NCBI GenBank assembly: GCA_913778505.1
Contig: CAJYWD010000032.1
Coordinates: 1-64,000, forward strand
Length of the DNA: 64,000 nt
Direction of reading: 5' to 3'
Source of the DNA: an uncultured Chryseobacterium sp.
Lineage (GTDB): Bacteria; Bacteroidota; Bacteroidia; Flavobacteriales; Weeksellaceae
The position numbers and the translations under genes are program-made. The notes under the pieces were generated by a model that did not search any database, was not told the origin of the DNA, and worked only from the letters and a program-made list of their open reading frames with translations. Position 1 is the first letter of the stretch; each line of letters begins with the position of its first letter. Of this stretch, positions 52,282-63,036 are shown piece by piece.

Positions 52282-53154
52282 ATGTCAGTATTAGTAAACA
52301 AAGATTCTAAAGTTATCGTACAAGGATTTACGGGTAACGAAGGTACTTTCCATGCAGGTCAGATGATCGATTACGGAACCAACGTGGTTGGTGGTGTCAC
52401 TCCGGGAAAAGGAGGCACAGAGCATCTTGGCAAGCCGGTTTTCAACTCAGTGGCAGAAGCTGTAGAGAAGGCTGGCGCTAATGTAAGTATCATCTTTGTA
52501 CCGCCGGCATTTGCTGCAGATGCTGTGATGGAAGCTGCAGAAGCTGGAATCAAAGTTATCGTTTGTATTACGGAAGGAATTCCTGTTGCTGATATGGTGA
52601 AAGTTAAGGATTATATCCAGGACAGAGATGTTCGTTTGATAGGCCCTAACTGCCCAGGTATCATCACTTCTGATGAAGCAAAAATCGGAATTATGCCAGG
52701 TTTCGTTTTCAAAAAAGGAAAAGTAGGGATTGTTTCAAAATCAGGAACTCTGACTTACGAAGCGGCTGACCAGGTAGTGAAAGCTGGTTTCGGTGTTTCC
52801 ACAGCCATCGGAATTGGTGGTGACCCAATCATCGGAACAACTACGAAAGAAGCTTTGGAATTATTCATCAACGATCCGGAAACTGAAGCTGTTGTCATGA
52901 TTGGGGAAATCGGTGGTTCTTTGGAAGCTGAGGCTGCAAGATGGTACAAAGAAAGCGGTTCCACAAAACCAGTTGTAGGTTTTATTGCCGGACAGACTGC
53001 ACCTAAAGGTAGAACAATGGGACACGCCGGTGCTATTGTAGGTGGTGCGGATGATACTGCTCAGGCAAAGATGGCTATTATGAAGGAAAACGGCATCCAT
53101 GTGGTGGATTCTCCGGCAGAGATCGGTAAGACTGTTGCTTCAGTTCTTGCTTAA
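52282..53154 (+). CDS. sucD: Succinate--CoA ligase subunit alpha
   Basis: [63 protein letters not shown]. Confidence 0.97.
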   Translation: MSVLVNKDSKVIVQGFTGNEGTFHAGQMIDYGTNVVGGVTPGKGGTEHLGKPVFNSVAEAVEKAGANVSIIFVPPAFAADAVMEAAEAGIKVIVCITEGIPVADMVKVKDYIQDRDVRLIGPNCPGIITSDEAKIGIMPGFVFKKGKVGIVSKSGTLTYEAADQVVKAGFGVSTAIGIGGDPIIGTTTKEALELFINDPETEAVVMIGEIGGSLEAEAARWYKESGSTKPVVGFIAGQTAPKGRTMGHAGAIVGGADDTAQAKMAIMKENGIHVVDSPAEIGKTVASVLA

Positions 53155-53210
53155 TACTTTCGGTTCACAAATATTTGAGAAGTTCAATCCGGGCTTCTCA
53201 TTTTTTTATC

Positions 53211-53218
53211 TAAATTTG
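53211..53218 (+). promoter_or_regulatory. Candidate -7 element TAAATTTG
   Basis: TAnnTTTG 26 nt before ATG 53245. Confidence 0.35.
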
Positions 53219-53244
53219 AATCATAAAACTTTAAAGACACTAAT

Positions 53245-53913
53245 ATGAAAAAAATCTTTTTGGGCACTCTTTTGCTTTTCTCTTTCATGTCTCAGGCGCA
53301 GCTTGATCTTCGTTCTACGGAATTTGGTGTAGTAGCGGGCGGCACTTATTCCAGAGTCCGAAACGCGCACAATCCTTCCGGCTCGCGGATTTCAGTTTTG
53401 GGTGGTGTGGTAGCACAGGCGCCAATTGGTACCGAGGAACAGTTCTATCTACAGGGTGAAGTCCTTTACTTTGGTGCCGGAGAAGGCGGCGACCGTGAGT
53501 ATGAAAAGGCCATAGGCCGGTCGCATGCAGTTTACGGTAATGATTACATTAGCGTACCCATTAACTTTAAAGCTTATTTTTCCGAGGCAGAGTCGGAGTT
53601 TTTTGGTTTAATTGGTCCGCGGTTTAACTTCCTGGTTGGTCAGAAAATCAAAAATCCAAGCCGGCTGGTTTACACGGAAAATGGTGATCCGCAATATCCG
53701 GGAATCAATGGCAAAGCCAATTCCTTCAATTTTGGAATTGGGGCAGGTGTAGGATACAGCTACAAAAGACAAGTAGAACTGGCACTGAAGTTTGATGTCG
53801 GTCTTTCTAATGCTTATCCTAATCTTGTTGAATATTATACCAATGATCCGGATACCGAAAAGAAAAAGTCTGAACAGGTGATCAGTCTCGGTCTGACTTA
53901 CTTCTTTAAATAA
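53245..53913 (+). CDS. PorT-like outer membrane beta-barrel protein
   Basis: Signal peptide; FGVVAGGTYSRVRNAHNPSG, YISVPINFKAYF, aromatic C-terminus ISLGLTYFFK. Confidence 0.75.
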   Translation: MKKIFLGTLLLFSFMSQAQLDLRSTEFGVVAGGTYSRVRNAHNPSGSRISVLGGVVAQAPIGTEEQFYLQGEVLYFGAGEGGDREYEKAIGRSHAVYGNDYISVPINFKAYFSEAESEFFGLIGPRFNFLVGQKIKNPSRLVYTENGDPQYPGINGKANSFNFGIGAGVGYSYKRQVELALKFDVGLSNAYPNLVEYYTNDPDTEKKKSEQVISLGLTYFFK

Positions 53914-53943
53914 AAAAAGGCTGTGAATGTTCACAGCCTTTTT
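53914..53943. terminator. Bidirectional terminator between converging porT-like and recA genes
   Basis: AAAAAGGCTGTGAA-tg-TTCACAGCCTTTTT. Confidence 0.92.
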
Positions 53944-53951
53944 CATAGTTT

Positions 53952-54953
53952 TTATTTCTGATTGATCAATTCCTTGATTTTACCTTCAATATCTTCCGAC
54001 AGTTCCGGATTGTCTTTCAGGACATCTTTTACAGCGTCACGGCCTTGCCCTAGCTTGGTATCTTCGTAGCTGAACCAGGATCCGCTCTTCTTCACCACGC
54101 CAAGATCTACCGCAGTGTCCAGAATTTCTCCGACCTTGGAAACACCTTCACCGTACATGATATCAAATTCTGCCATCTTGAATGGAGGTGCTACTTTGTT
54201 TTTCACGATCTTCACCTTCACGCGGCTTCCGATCGCTTCATCTCCGTTTTTGATCGGTGCGCTGGCTTTTCTGATATCGATTCTTACGGAAGCGTAAAAC
54301 TTCAGCGCATTACCGCCGGTAGTAGTTTCCGGATTTCCGAACATCACGCCAATCTTCTCACGAAGCTGATTGATGAAGATCACCGTACACTTGGTTCTGT
54401 TGATGGTTGCCGTTAATTTTCTCAAAGCCTGAGACATTAATCTGGCATGAAGACCCATTTTGGAATCACCCATTTCACCTTCAATTTCCGCTTTAGGTGT
54501 CAGTGCTGCCACAGAGTCGATGACCACAATGTCAATGGCACCGGATCTGATCAAATTGTCTGCGATTTCCAGAGCCTGCTCACCGTTGTCCGGCTGAGAA
54601 ATGATCAGATTTTCCAGGTCGATGCCCAGTTTTGCGGCATAATTCCTGTCGAAGGCATGCTCGGCGTCTATAAACGCTGCGATACCGCCCGCTTTCTGTG
54701 CTTCTGCAATGGCATGCAGAGTCAATGTTGTTTTACCGGAAGATTCTGGTCCGTAGATCTCAATGATTCTTCCTCTTGGATAGCCACCTACACCAAGAGC
54801 CAGATCGATCCCGAGGGAGCCGGAAGGAATCACTTCTATGGAGCTGTCTACAGAATCCTCGCCCAAGGTCATCACAGTTCCTTTTCCGTAGGTTTTATCT
54901 AGTTTTTCCAGCACCAGCTGCAGTGCTTTTTTCTTATCGTCGTTTGTACTCAT
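53952..54953 (-). CDS. recA: Recombinase RecA
   Basis: [70 protein letters not shown]. Confidence 0.98.
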   Translation of the reverse strand: MSTNDDKKKALQLVLEKLDKTYGKGTVMTLGEDSVDSSIEVIPSGSLGIDLALGVGGYPRGRIIEIYGPESSGKTTLTLHAIAEAQKAGGIAAFIDAEHAFDRNYAAKLGIDLENLIISQPDNGEQALEIADNLIRSGAIDIVVIDSVAALTPKAEIEGEMGDSKMGLHARLMSQALRKLTATINRTKCTVIFINQLREKIGVMFGNPETTTGGNALKFYASVRIDIRKASAPIKNGDEAIGSRVKVKIVKNKVAPPFKMAEFDIMYGEGVSKVGEILDTAVDLGVVKKSGSWFSYEDTKLGQGRDAVKDVLKDNPELSEDIEGKIKELINQK

Positions 54954-55050
54954 TATAACAAAAAATTATTCTCAAAAATAATCATTTTAAGCTAGAATAA
55001 CTAATTTTTTTCCATGATTAAATTCTCTTTTGAAGTCAAAATTTCTGCAA

Positions 55051-55160
55051 TAGGGATGGGCGCGGAAATCCTTTTTTGCGAGAGGCTATGCCGAGCAAAA
55101 AAGATTGCAGCAGACAGCCCGACCCGCGCGGTGGGAAAAGCCTGGCGAGGGGATTGCCCA
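55051..55160 (-). repeat. Diverged family P element, copy 6 (minus orientation)
   Basis: Reverse complement contains gtcgggctgtctgctgcaatcttttttgc...gcaaaaaaggatttccgcgcccatccc. Confidence 0.6.
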
Positions 55161-55170
55161 CATCAACCAT

Positions 55171-55201
55171 AAAAAAGACCTTCCAAATATTTGAAAGGCC
55201 C
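55171..55201 (-). terminator. gap terminator
   Basis: Minus strand GGCCTTTC...GAAGGTCTTTTTT. Confidence 0.75.
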
Positions 55202-55223
55202 TGAACTATTAAAAAGTCGATTC

Positions 55224-56252
<1,029 letters not shown>

Positions 56253-56275
56253 TTATGTTGTTATTATCCTGATGA

Positions 56276-57262
56276 TTACATTGCTAAAATCTCAGAAATC
56301 TGAATCAGATTTTTGTCGATTTCATTATGTTTTTTGATGGCTTCTTCAATAGGGGTGTACGTAATTTTGTTGGACTGCATGCCCACCATCACCTTGTTCT
56401 TGCCTTCCAGAAGTCCGACTACTGCGCCGTAACCAAGATTGCTGGCCAGGACTCTGTCTGCACAGCTTGGCGAGCCGCCGCGCTGAATATGTCCCAAAAT
56501 GGTAACGCGGATATCGTAGGTTGGAAATTCCTCCTTTGTGGCTTTGGCAAGATCGTAGATGCTTCCCAGTTCTTCTCCTTCTGCGACGACGACGATGCTG
56601 GAAGATTTACCCACTTTTTCAGCCATCCGGAATGTACTGAAAAGGTCTTCCATGCTGTCTTTTCTTTCAGGAATAAGAATGTCCAGAGCTCCGGTTGCAA
56701 TTCCGCTGTTCAGGGCGATGAATCCTGCATCACGGCCCATTACTTCCACAAAGAAAACCCTGTTATGGGAGGTTGCGGTATCACGGATTTTGTCAATAGC
56801 ATCCATCGCCGTATTAAGTGCGGTATCATAGCCAATGGTATTATCGGTTCCGAAGATATCATTGTCGATTGTTCCCGGGACACCAATTACTCTGATGCCA
56901 TATTCTTCGTTGAAAACTTTGGCACCGGTAAAACTGCCGTCTCCACCGATGCAGACCAAAGCGTCGATGCCCAGTTTCTGGCATTGTTCAAAGGCTTTCC
57001 TTCGGCCTTCCGGCGTCATAAATTCTTTGGAACGTGCAGATTTGAGAATAGTTCCGCCCTGGTTGATTATATTTTTTACGGAACGAGGTCCCATTTTGGT
57101 AACATCACCTGCAATAAGACCGTTATAACCCTCGCGGATACCATAGCAGTTTATATTGAAATGATTGGCTGTTCTTACAACTGCTCTAAGTGCGGCATTC
57201 ATCCCCGGCGCATCGCCTCCGGAAGTCAGAACCGCAATAGATTTTATGTTGTTTTCTGACAT
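56276..57262 (-). CDS. pfkA: ATP-dependent 6-phosphofructokinase
   Basis: VLTSGGDAPGMNAALRAVVR, CIGGDGSFTGA, PGTIDNDIFGTDNTIGYDTA; ATG 57262 preferred. Confidence 0.95.
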   Translation of the reverse strand: MSENNIKSIAVLTSGGDAPGMNAALRAVVRTANHFNINCYGIREGYNGLIAGDVTKMGPRSVKNIINQGGTILKSARSKEFMTPEGRRKAFEQCQKLGIDALVCIGGDGSFTGAKVFNEEYGIRVIGVPGTIDNDIFGTDNTIGYDTALNTAMDAIDKIRDTATSHNRVFFVEVMGRDAGFIALNSGIATGALDILIPERKDSMEDLFSTFRMAEKVGKSSSIVVVAEGEELGSIYDLAKATKEEFPTYDIRVTILGHIQRGGSPSCADRVLASNLGYGAVVGLLEGKNKVMVGMQSNKITYTPIEEAIKKHNEIDKNLIQISEILAM

Positions 57263-57543
57263 ATTTTTAATTTTTTTCAAAGCAAATTTACGAAATTGGA
57301 ATCAGATTAAAGAATGGCATGATAGATAATGCAACATTTTGTAACATAAGGCTATCATTCAATAGTTGATTGGGGCGACGCAAAATGTCCAGATTAAATA
57401 TGATAAATGTTAGAATTAATTTTTTTTCAGGCTTTGGAAGTTTTATTATATTTACCGTCAGTACAAAAGGAGTTTTAACTTATTGATTTCTTTAAAACTT
57501 CGCTTTATCTGTCGAAATAAATAAACAATATAAAAATCAGATT

Positions 57544-58470
57544 ATGAAAGTTACCGTAGTAGGAGCTGGTGCAGTGGGAGCAAGCTGCGCAGAATATATC
57601 GCGATGAAGGATTTCGCGTCGGAAGTGGTTTTAGTAGACATCAAGGAAGGATTTGCAGAAGGAAAAGCAATGGACCTGATGCAGACGGCTTCACTCAATG
57701 GTTTTGATACCAAAATCACAGGTACTACCGGAGATTATTCAAAAACTGCAGGTTCCAAAGTAGCAGTGATCACTTCGGGAATTCCGAGAAAACCGGGAAT
57801 GACGAGAGAGGAGTTGATCGGTATCAACGCAGGCATCGTAAAAGAAGTTACAGAAAACTTAGTAAAACATTCGCCTGATGTCATCATCATTGTGGTATCT
57901 AACCCGATGGACACCATGGCATATCTGGTACACAAAACCTCCGGACTACCAAAAGAAAGAATCATCGGAATGGGTGGCGCTCTGGATTCTGCAAGATTCA
58001 AATACAGATTGGCAGAAGCATTAGAATCTCCGATTTCTGATGTAGACGGCATGGTAATCGCAGCCCACTCCGATACAGGAATGTTGCCATTATTCAGCAA
58101 AGCTACAAGAAACGGCGTCCCGGTTTCAGAATTTTTAAGCGATGAGCAAAAAGCTTCTGTGATTGAAGAAACCAAAGTAGGCGGAGCAACATTAACCAAA
58201 TTATTGGGAACATCGGCTTGGTATGCTCCGGGTGCGGCTGTCTCTGTGATGGTTCAGTCGATTCTTTGCGACCAAAAGAAAATGATCCCTTGTTCACTGA
58301 TGTTGGAGGGCGAATATGGACAGAGTGACATCTGTCTGGGCGTTCCTGCCATCATCGGGAAAAATGGTGTTGAGAAAATCGTCGACATCACTTTGACCGA
58401 AGAAGAACAAACAAAATTTGCTGAAGCAGCGAAAGCTGTAAGAGATGTAAATGGTGATTTGAAGTTTTAA
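57544..58470 (+). CDS. mdh: Malate dehydrogenase
   Basis: KVTVVGAGAVGASCAEYIA, ITSGIPRKPGMTREELIGINAGI, VVSNPMDTMAYL. Confidence 0.95.
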   Translation: MKVTVVGAGAVGASCAEYIAMKDFASEVVLVDIKEGFAEGKAMDLMQTASLNGFDTKITGTTGDYSKTAGSKVAVITSGIPRKPGMTREELIGINAGIVKEVTENLVKHSPDVIIIVVSNPMDTMAYLVHKTSGLPKERIIGMGGALDSARFKYRLAEALESPISDVDGMVIAAHSDTGMLPLFSKATRNGVPVSEFLSDEQKASVIEETKVGGATLTKLLGTSAWYAPGAAVSVMVQSILCDQKKMIPCSLMLEGEYGQSDICLGVPAIIGKNGVEKIVDITLTEEEQTKFAEAAKAVRDVNGDLKF

Positions 58471-58492
58471 TATTTCAGATCTGATATAAATG

Positions 58493-58530
58493 AAACCGTT
58501 CTGAAAAATTTTCAGAACGGTTTTATTTTT
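58493..58530. terminator. Terminator between converging mdh and oxidoreductase genes
   Basis: AAACCGTTCTGAAAA-att-TTTTCAGAACGGTTTT. Confidence 0.92.
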
Positions 58531-58539
58531 TCAAATTCT

Positions 58540-59448
58540 TCAAAAACTTTCCTTTGTCAATTCTGCATTCACCATTGCGCCGGCTAAATTTCCGGCATAA
58601 ACTGCGTTCGCAACGGAACGCATTGGGCTGGAATTGTCGCCGCAGGCATATATTCCGGCCATGCTTGTTTTCTGAAATTGGTCAGTTTTGACGTGACCCG
58701 TTTCCGTCATTTCACAGCCTAAAGACTTTGGAATATCGGAATGTTGACGAAAAGGAAACGCACCGTAAACCGCCTCGAAATTAAGTTCCTTGCCGTCAGC
58801 TAAAATCAGTTTTTCCACATATCGGTTGTGATGCAGCAATTCCCTGATTTCGGTTTCGATAACTTCGATACTGTTTTGATTTAATTTTTGCGATTGTTCT
58901 TCCGTAAAATCAGCTTTTCCCCTGGTTAAAATGGTAATCTTGTCCGTCAAATTACTCACCAGCAAAGCCATGTGAAACGCTCGTTCACCATTGGCAATAA
59001 TTCCGGTTTCTTTACTTCCGAATTCATAGCCGTGACAGTAAGGACAATGGATCAACGAAATTCCCCAGCAGTCCCAAAAACCCCCGATATCTGGAATTTC
59101 ATCCACAATTCCTGTGGCAAAAATAAGCTTCTGAGCTCCGAAAATTTCACCCCGTTTGGTTCTGATCTCAAATCCATTTTCTACCTTTTTCCCTTCTGTT
59201 GCCAATCCATTACAAAATTCGATAGTGCTGTATTTTTTGACCTGTTCTCTGGCCAAATTCGAAATTTCCTTTGGTGTCTTTCCATCCTGAGTGAGGAAAT
59301 TGTGGGAATGTGGTGTCTGGATATTGCAAGGCTTTTCATTGTCGATAATTAAAACTTTTCTGAGCGATCTTCCCAAAGACATTGCAGCAGAGAGACCTGC
59401 ATAACTTCCGCCAACGATAATGACATCAAATGTATTTTCCTGTTTCAT
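58540..59448 (-). CDS. NAD(P)/FAD-dependent oxidoreductase, thioredoxin-reductase-like
   Basis: VIIVGGSYAGLSAAMSLGRSLR, HCPYCHGYE, AGIYACGDNSSPMRSVANAVYAGNLAGAM. Confidence 0.9.
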   Translation of the reverse strand: MKQENTFDVIIVGGSYAGLSAAMSLGRSLRKVLIIDNEKPCNIQTPHSHNFLTQDGKTPKEISNLAREQVKKYSTIEFCNGLATEGKKVENGFEIRTKRGEIFGAQKLIFATGIVDEIPDIGGFWDCWGISLIHCPYCHGYEFGSKETGIIANGERAFHMALLVSNLTDKITILTRGKADFTEEQSQKLNQNSIEVIETEIRELLHHNRYVEKLILADGKELNFEAVYGAFPFRQHSDIPKSLGCEMTETGHVKTDQFQKTSMAGIYACGDNSSPMRSVANAVYAGNLAGAMVNAELTKESF

Positions 59449-59534
59449 TTTTTGATTTTTATATCTTAAAATTTCGCTTTAAAAGCTATCAGGCAAATGC
59501 CAGATAGGACTTGCCAAAGTTAGAATAAATTTTT

Positions 59535-59559
59535 ATTATTGCAACTTAATCGCATTAAT
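59535..59559. promoter_or_regulatory. Candidate operator dyad upstream of fur-family gene
   Basis: ATTATTGCAACTTAATCGCATTAAT; matches its own reverse complement at most positions. Confidence 0.5.
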
Positions 59560-59563
59560 AAAA

Positions 59564-59938
59564 ATGATAAGAAGAAGTACACCAACAAAAGATGCTGTTC
59601 TGGATGTTTTAGCCAGTTCCAAAAAAGCAATGAGTCAGGAGGCTGTGATGAAGAAAGTGCGTATCAATATGGATAGAGCTACCATCTATCGAGTTCTGAA
59701 TCGTTTTTGTGAAGACGGCATTCTTCATAGAATTGTCGCAGAAGATGGAAAACAGTATTTTGCGGTCTGTATCCGATGTGATGAGAAAAAATTAGCAGAT
59801 CATCATTTTCATTTCAGATGTACAAAATGCGAAACGATAGAATGTCTGCCTATAGAAGTTCAGTTTTCTCTAGAAAAAAGCTATTCTGTGGAGAGTGTGA
59901 ATTGTATTCTGACGGGTGTTTGTAAAGATTGTGCATAA
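59564..59938 (+). CDS. Fur family transcriptional regulator
   Basis: MDRATIYRVLNRFCEDGILHRIV, HFHFRCTKCETIECL, terminal CxxC (CKDC). Confidence 0.92.
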   Translation: MIRRSTPTKDAVLDVLASSKKAMSQEAVMKKVRINMDRATIYRVLNRFCEDGILHRIVAEDGKQYFAVCIRCDEKKLADHHFHFRCTKCETIECLPIEVQFSLEKSYSVESVNCILTGVCKDCA

Positions 59939-59939
59939 A

Positions 59940-60503
59940 TCAGACTTTCAGAAAACCCCGGAAACCTCTTGCGGCGTAATAAGATTCGGCGCCGTTGTGA
60001 TAGAGGAAAACAGTTTTATAACGTTTGTCACAGAAAACAGCACCGCCTAATTTTCGGATGTCGTCCGGTGTTTTTATCCAGCTCGATGTTTTCAGATCAA
60101 AATCGCCGATGCTTTGTAAATTACGGTATTGTTTTTCATTTAAAATTTCGATTCCCATTTGATTGGCCAAATCCATGGCACTGTTAGCCGGCTTATTTTC
60201 CTTTCTGGATTCCAATGCTTTTCGGTCGTAGCAAAGACTTCGTCTGCCTTTTGGGCTTTCTGCGGAACAATCGAAAAAGAGATATTCTTTAGTCTGATGA
60301 TCATAACCGACAACATCCGGCTCGCCTTCGGTTCTTTCCATTTCGCTGAGTGACCAGAGTTTTTCCGGATCAGATTCCAGTTTCATCTGGACATCTTTCC
60401 ACGAGATATTTTCATGACGGTCCGGATATTTCTCAAATCTTATCTTCAGAGTCTCCAATATTAGCTGCTGATTATCAGGTGAAAGGGTTTTTTTAGTGCT
60501 CAT
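59940..60503 (-). CDS. DUF4256-like protein
   Basis: 187 aa; SLSEMERTEGEPDVVGYD, FDCSAESPKGRRSLCYDRKALESRKENKP, GGAVFCDKRYKTVFLYHNGAESYYAARGFRG. Confidence 0.85.
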   Translation of the reverse strand: MSTKKTLSPDNQQLILETLKIRFEKYPDRHENISWKDVQMKLESDPEKLWSLSEMERTEGEPDVVGYDHQTKEYLFFDCSAESPKGRRSLCYDRKALESRKENKPANSAMDLANQMGIEILNEKQYRNLQSIGDFDLKTSSWIKTPDDIRKLGGAVFCDKRYKTVFLYHNGAESYYAARGFRGFLKV

Positions 60504-60628
60504 TGGGAAATTATTGATGTCATTAGAATGATTTCAAATTTAAATAAAATGGATGGAATCTAATTTTAGTTGATCAATGATGTAACAAAAGTCATACAAT
60601 AGTTGTCTTATCATTATAAACAATAACA

Positions 60629-62809
60629 ATGAAGAAAGCTTTATCCATTGCAGGATTGCTGTCTGTAACACTCGGTTATGCGCAGACGCAGGATACCATC
60701 AAGTCCGAAAAAATAGAAGCGGTTACCGTGATCGCCAAAAAACCAACTGTCCAGAGCAAAGCCGACAGAACGGTTTTTAATGTAGAAAACAGTTCTATCC
60801 TTGCCGGGAACACCACTTGGGATATTGTGAGAATGACACCTTTGGTAAGCATAGATAACAATGATAATGTAAAAGCAGAAGGAGAATCGGTAACGGTTTA
60901 CATTAATGACCGAAAGTCGGTTTTCACAGGAAAAGAACTCAAAGAATATCTCAAGACCATTCCGGCGGATAATCTGATGAAAATCGAGGTTATCACCAGT
61001 CCTTCTTCTAGATACGAAGCGACCGGCGCAGTGATCAATATCGTTCTCAAAAAACGTGACGACGAAGGAATGAAAGGCAGTATCTCCCTCACCAATACTC
61101 AGAATACGAAGAACAACCAATACGGAAGTCTGAATCTGAATTACCATAAAAAGAATTTTACACAGACTTTTACAGGAAGCTACAGCGATAATGTTTTTAT
61201 CTCAAAAAGTTCCAACGACTATTCTTATTATGCTAATAAAAATAGACAGTTAATCGATTCTGAAACAGCTTACAAAAACAAAAATCCGTCTTTTTCTTCG
61301 ACTTCGGAATTTGAACTGAATGACAAAAATAATATCGGACTCGTCCTGGAATATTTCCGTGGTAACAACAGTTCAGATTCCGATTCATACGCCAGGTTTT
61401 ATGATGATAATACATTCAAATATTTTAATTATCAAAATACCTTGGGCAAAAATCTGAACAATACTTTGGGAACCAATTTGTTCTACAAGTATTATGATAA
61501 AGAGAAGAACAAAATTCTGGATATTAATCTTGGACTGAATTACGATTCCAGCGAAGGATACACCGACATAATACTCAAAACTTCCAACGAGGAAGATATT
61601 CTGCCGGAAGAATGGAAAAATATCTTAGCTTCAGAACGTACACTGATCAATACATATTCTCAGAACAGGAATTATTACATCAAAGTGGATTACACAACGC
61701 CCTTAGGAAAAGGAGGAACTTTGGAAGTCGGTGGAAAAGCAAATTTCAATAACAATGTGATTCCGAACACTTATCAGGATTTAATAAAAAATACCCAGCT
61801 AAATAGTGATTTCCATTATACGGATAATATCAATTCACTTTACTTTACTTACAGCAAGACCTTTTTTGAAAAACTGGAGACCAGGGTTGGTTTGCGCTAC
61901 GAATATATCAACTATAAAATCAGTGAAAATGTAGGGAACCAGGGACGAAAAGATTCCTACGGAACGTTTTTACCAAACCTCCTGGTGAAATATGCTTTTT
62001 CTCCAAACTATGATTTGAGTCTGACTTACAATCACAATCTGTGGCGACCATGGTATTCGGAATTTAATCCTTTTGAAGTGCCGAATAATAATGGCATATT
62101 TTACCGGGGAAATATGGAATTGCTTCCTAATCCAAGCGATAGAGTGGTGCTGAAATTTGGATTGTTCAAAAAATATTTTATCTCCGCAAGATATATGTTT
62201 ACAGATCAGGACTATTGGGAAAATTACAAACAGGAAACCGACGCCGAGGGAAATCTCAATACGATTGTTTTTCCTGATAACTTCAAAGGAAAAGTGGAAA
62301 AATTCTATTTGTTCGCTAACACCAATCAAAATCTTTTCAAGAATAAACTCAATGTCAATTTCGGGATTGGTTGGTATTATATTGACAACAGCGATTTCAA
62401 CAGAAGAAATAATTTAAGTCAGGACAATAATTACATCAGCTATATTGGCGGTTCTACGAACTTATCCTATACCAATTTATTTAATAAAAATATTAATCTG
62501 AGTGCATGGATGAGTGTTGATAATCAGAATAATGGAAACTCTGTGGCCAATAAATACAACTATTTTCATAATTTTTCCGTGACCAAGATTTTCCCTGGCG
62601 CGCAGATAGAAACCAGTCTGCAGTTTATGAATATTTTCAAAAGACCAAGTATGACGACCACCACTTACAGCCAGATAGGAACTTTTAAAAACTTTAACCG
62701 TTGGGATTGGTATGGCGTATCATTGACATTCGTAAAACGTTTCGGAAACCAGAAAGTAAAGGAGAACACCAAGACCGACGTAGAGAAAAACGCCGGTGGA
62801 GGCAAGTAG
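60629..62809 (+). CDS. TonB-dependent-receptor-like outer membrane beta-barrel family protein
   Basis: Signal peptide; plug-like KIEAVTVIAKKPTVQSKADRTVFNVENS...VYINDRKSVFTGKELKEYLKTIPADNLMKIEVITSPSSRYEATGAVINIVLKK. Confidence 0.88.
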   Translation: MKKALSIAGLLSVTLGYAQTQDTIKSEKIEAVTVIAKKPTVQSKADRTVFNVENSSILAGNTTWDIVRMTPLVSIDNNDNVKAEGESVTVYINDRKSVFTGKELKEYLKTIPADNLMKIEVITSPSSRYEATGAVINIVLKKRDDEGMKGSISLTNTQNTKNNQYGSLNLNYHKKNFTQTFTGSYSDNVFISKSSNDYSYYANKNRQLIDSETAYKNKNPSFSSTSEFELNDKNNIGLVLEYFRGNNSSDSDSYARFYDDNTFKYFNYQNTLGKNLNNTLGTNLFYKYYDKEKNKILDINLGLNYDSSEGYTDIILKTSNEEDILPEEWKNILASERTLINTYSQNRNYYIKVDYTTPLGKGGTLEVGGKANFNNNVIPNTYQDLIKNTQLNSDFHYTDNINSLYFTYSKTFFEKLETRVGLRYEYINYKISENVGNQGRKDSYGTFLPNLLVKYAFSPNYDLSLTYNHNLWRPWYSEFNPFEVPNNNGIFYRGNMELLPNPSDRVVLKFGLFKKYFISARYMFTDQDYWENYKQETDAEGNLNTIVFPDNFKGKVEKFYLFANTNQNLFKNKLNVNFGIGWYYIDNSDFNRRNNLSQDNNYISYIGGSTNLSYTNLFNKNINLSAWMSVDNQNNGNSVANKYNYFHNFSVTKIFPGAQIETSLQFMNIFKRPSMTTTTYSQIGTFKNFNRWDWYGVSLTFVKRFGNQKVKENTKTDVEKNAGGGK

Positions 62810-62860
62810 CGACCGGCTCACAGATTCTGGCTGATGGCTTTTAAAATTGATATGATTGAG

Positions 62861-62888
62861 AAGAACGGGCAATTTCCCGTTCTTTTTT
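62861..62888 (+). terminator. Terminator after outer membrane protein gene
   Basis: AGAACGGG-caattt-CCCGTTCT-TTTTT. Confidence 0.85.
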
Positions 62889-63005
62889 GTTTAATGACGT
62901 TAGATCAAGCGAATCTCCGGAGCAACCTTGGCGCAGTTTGAGTCTAATTTTCGGAAACAAAGAAACTTTAATAAAAATTTCATATCTCAAAACTTTTATT
63001 AGCCT

Positions 63006-63013
63006 TAAATTTG
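63006..63013 (+). promoter_or_regulatory. Candidate -7 element TAAATTTG
   Basis: TAnnTTTG 23 nt before ATG 63037. Confidence 0.35.
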
Positions 63014-63036
63014 AGCTTCCTAAAAGTAAAAATATA

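Noticed and set aside
56327-57259. 310-aa plus-strand ORF antisense to pfkA
   Set aside because: Shadow frame of a clear phosphofructokinase; no recognisable domain and cysteine/histidine-rich composition typical of antisense frames
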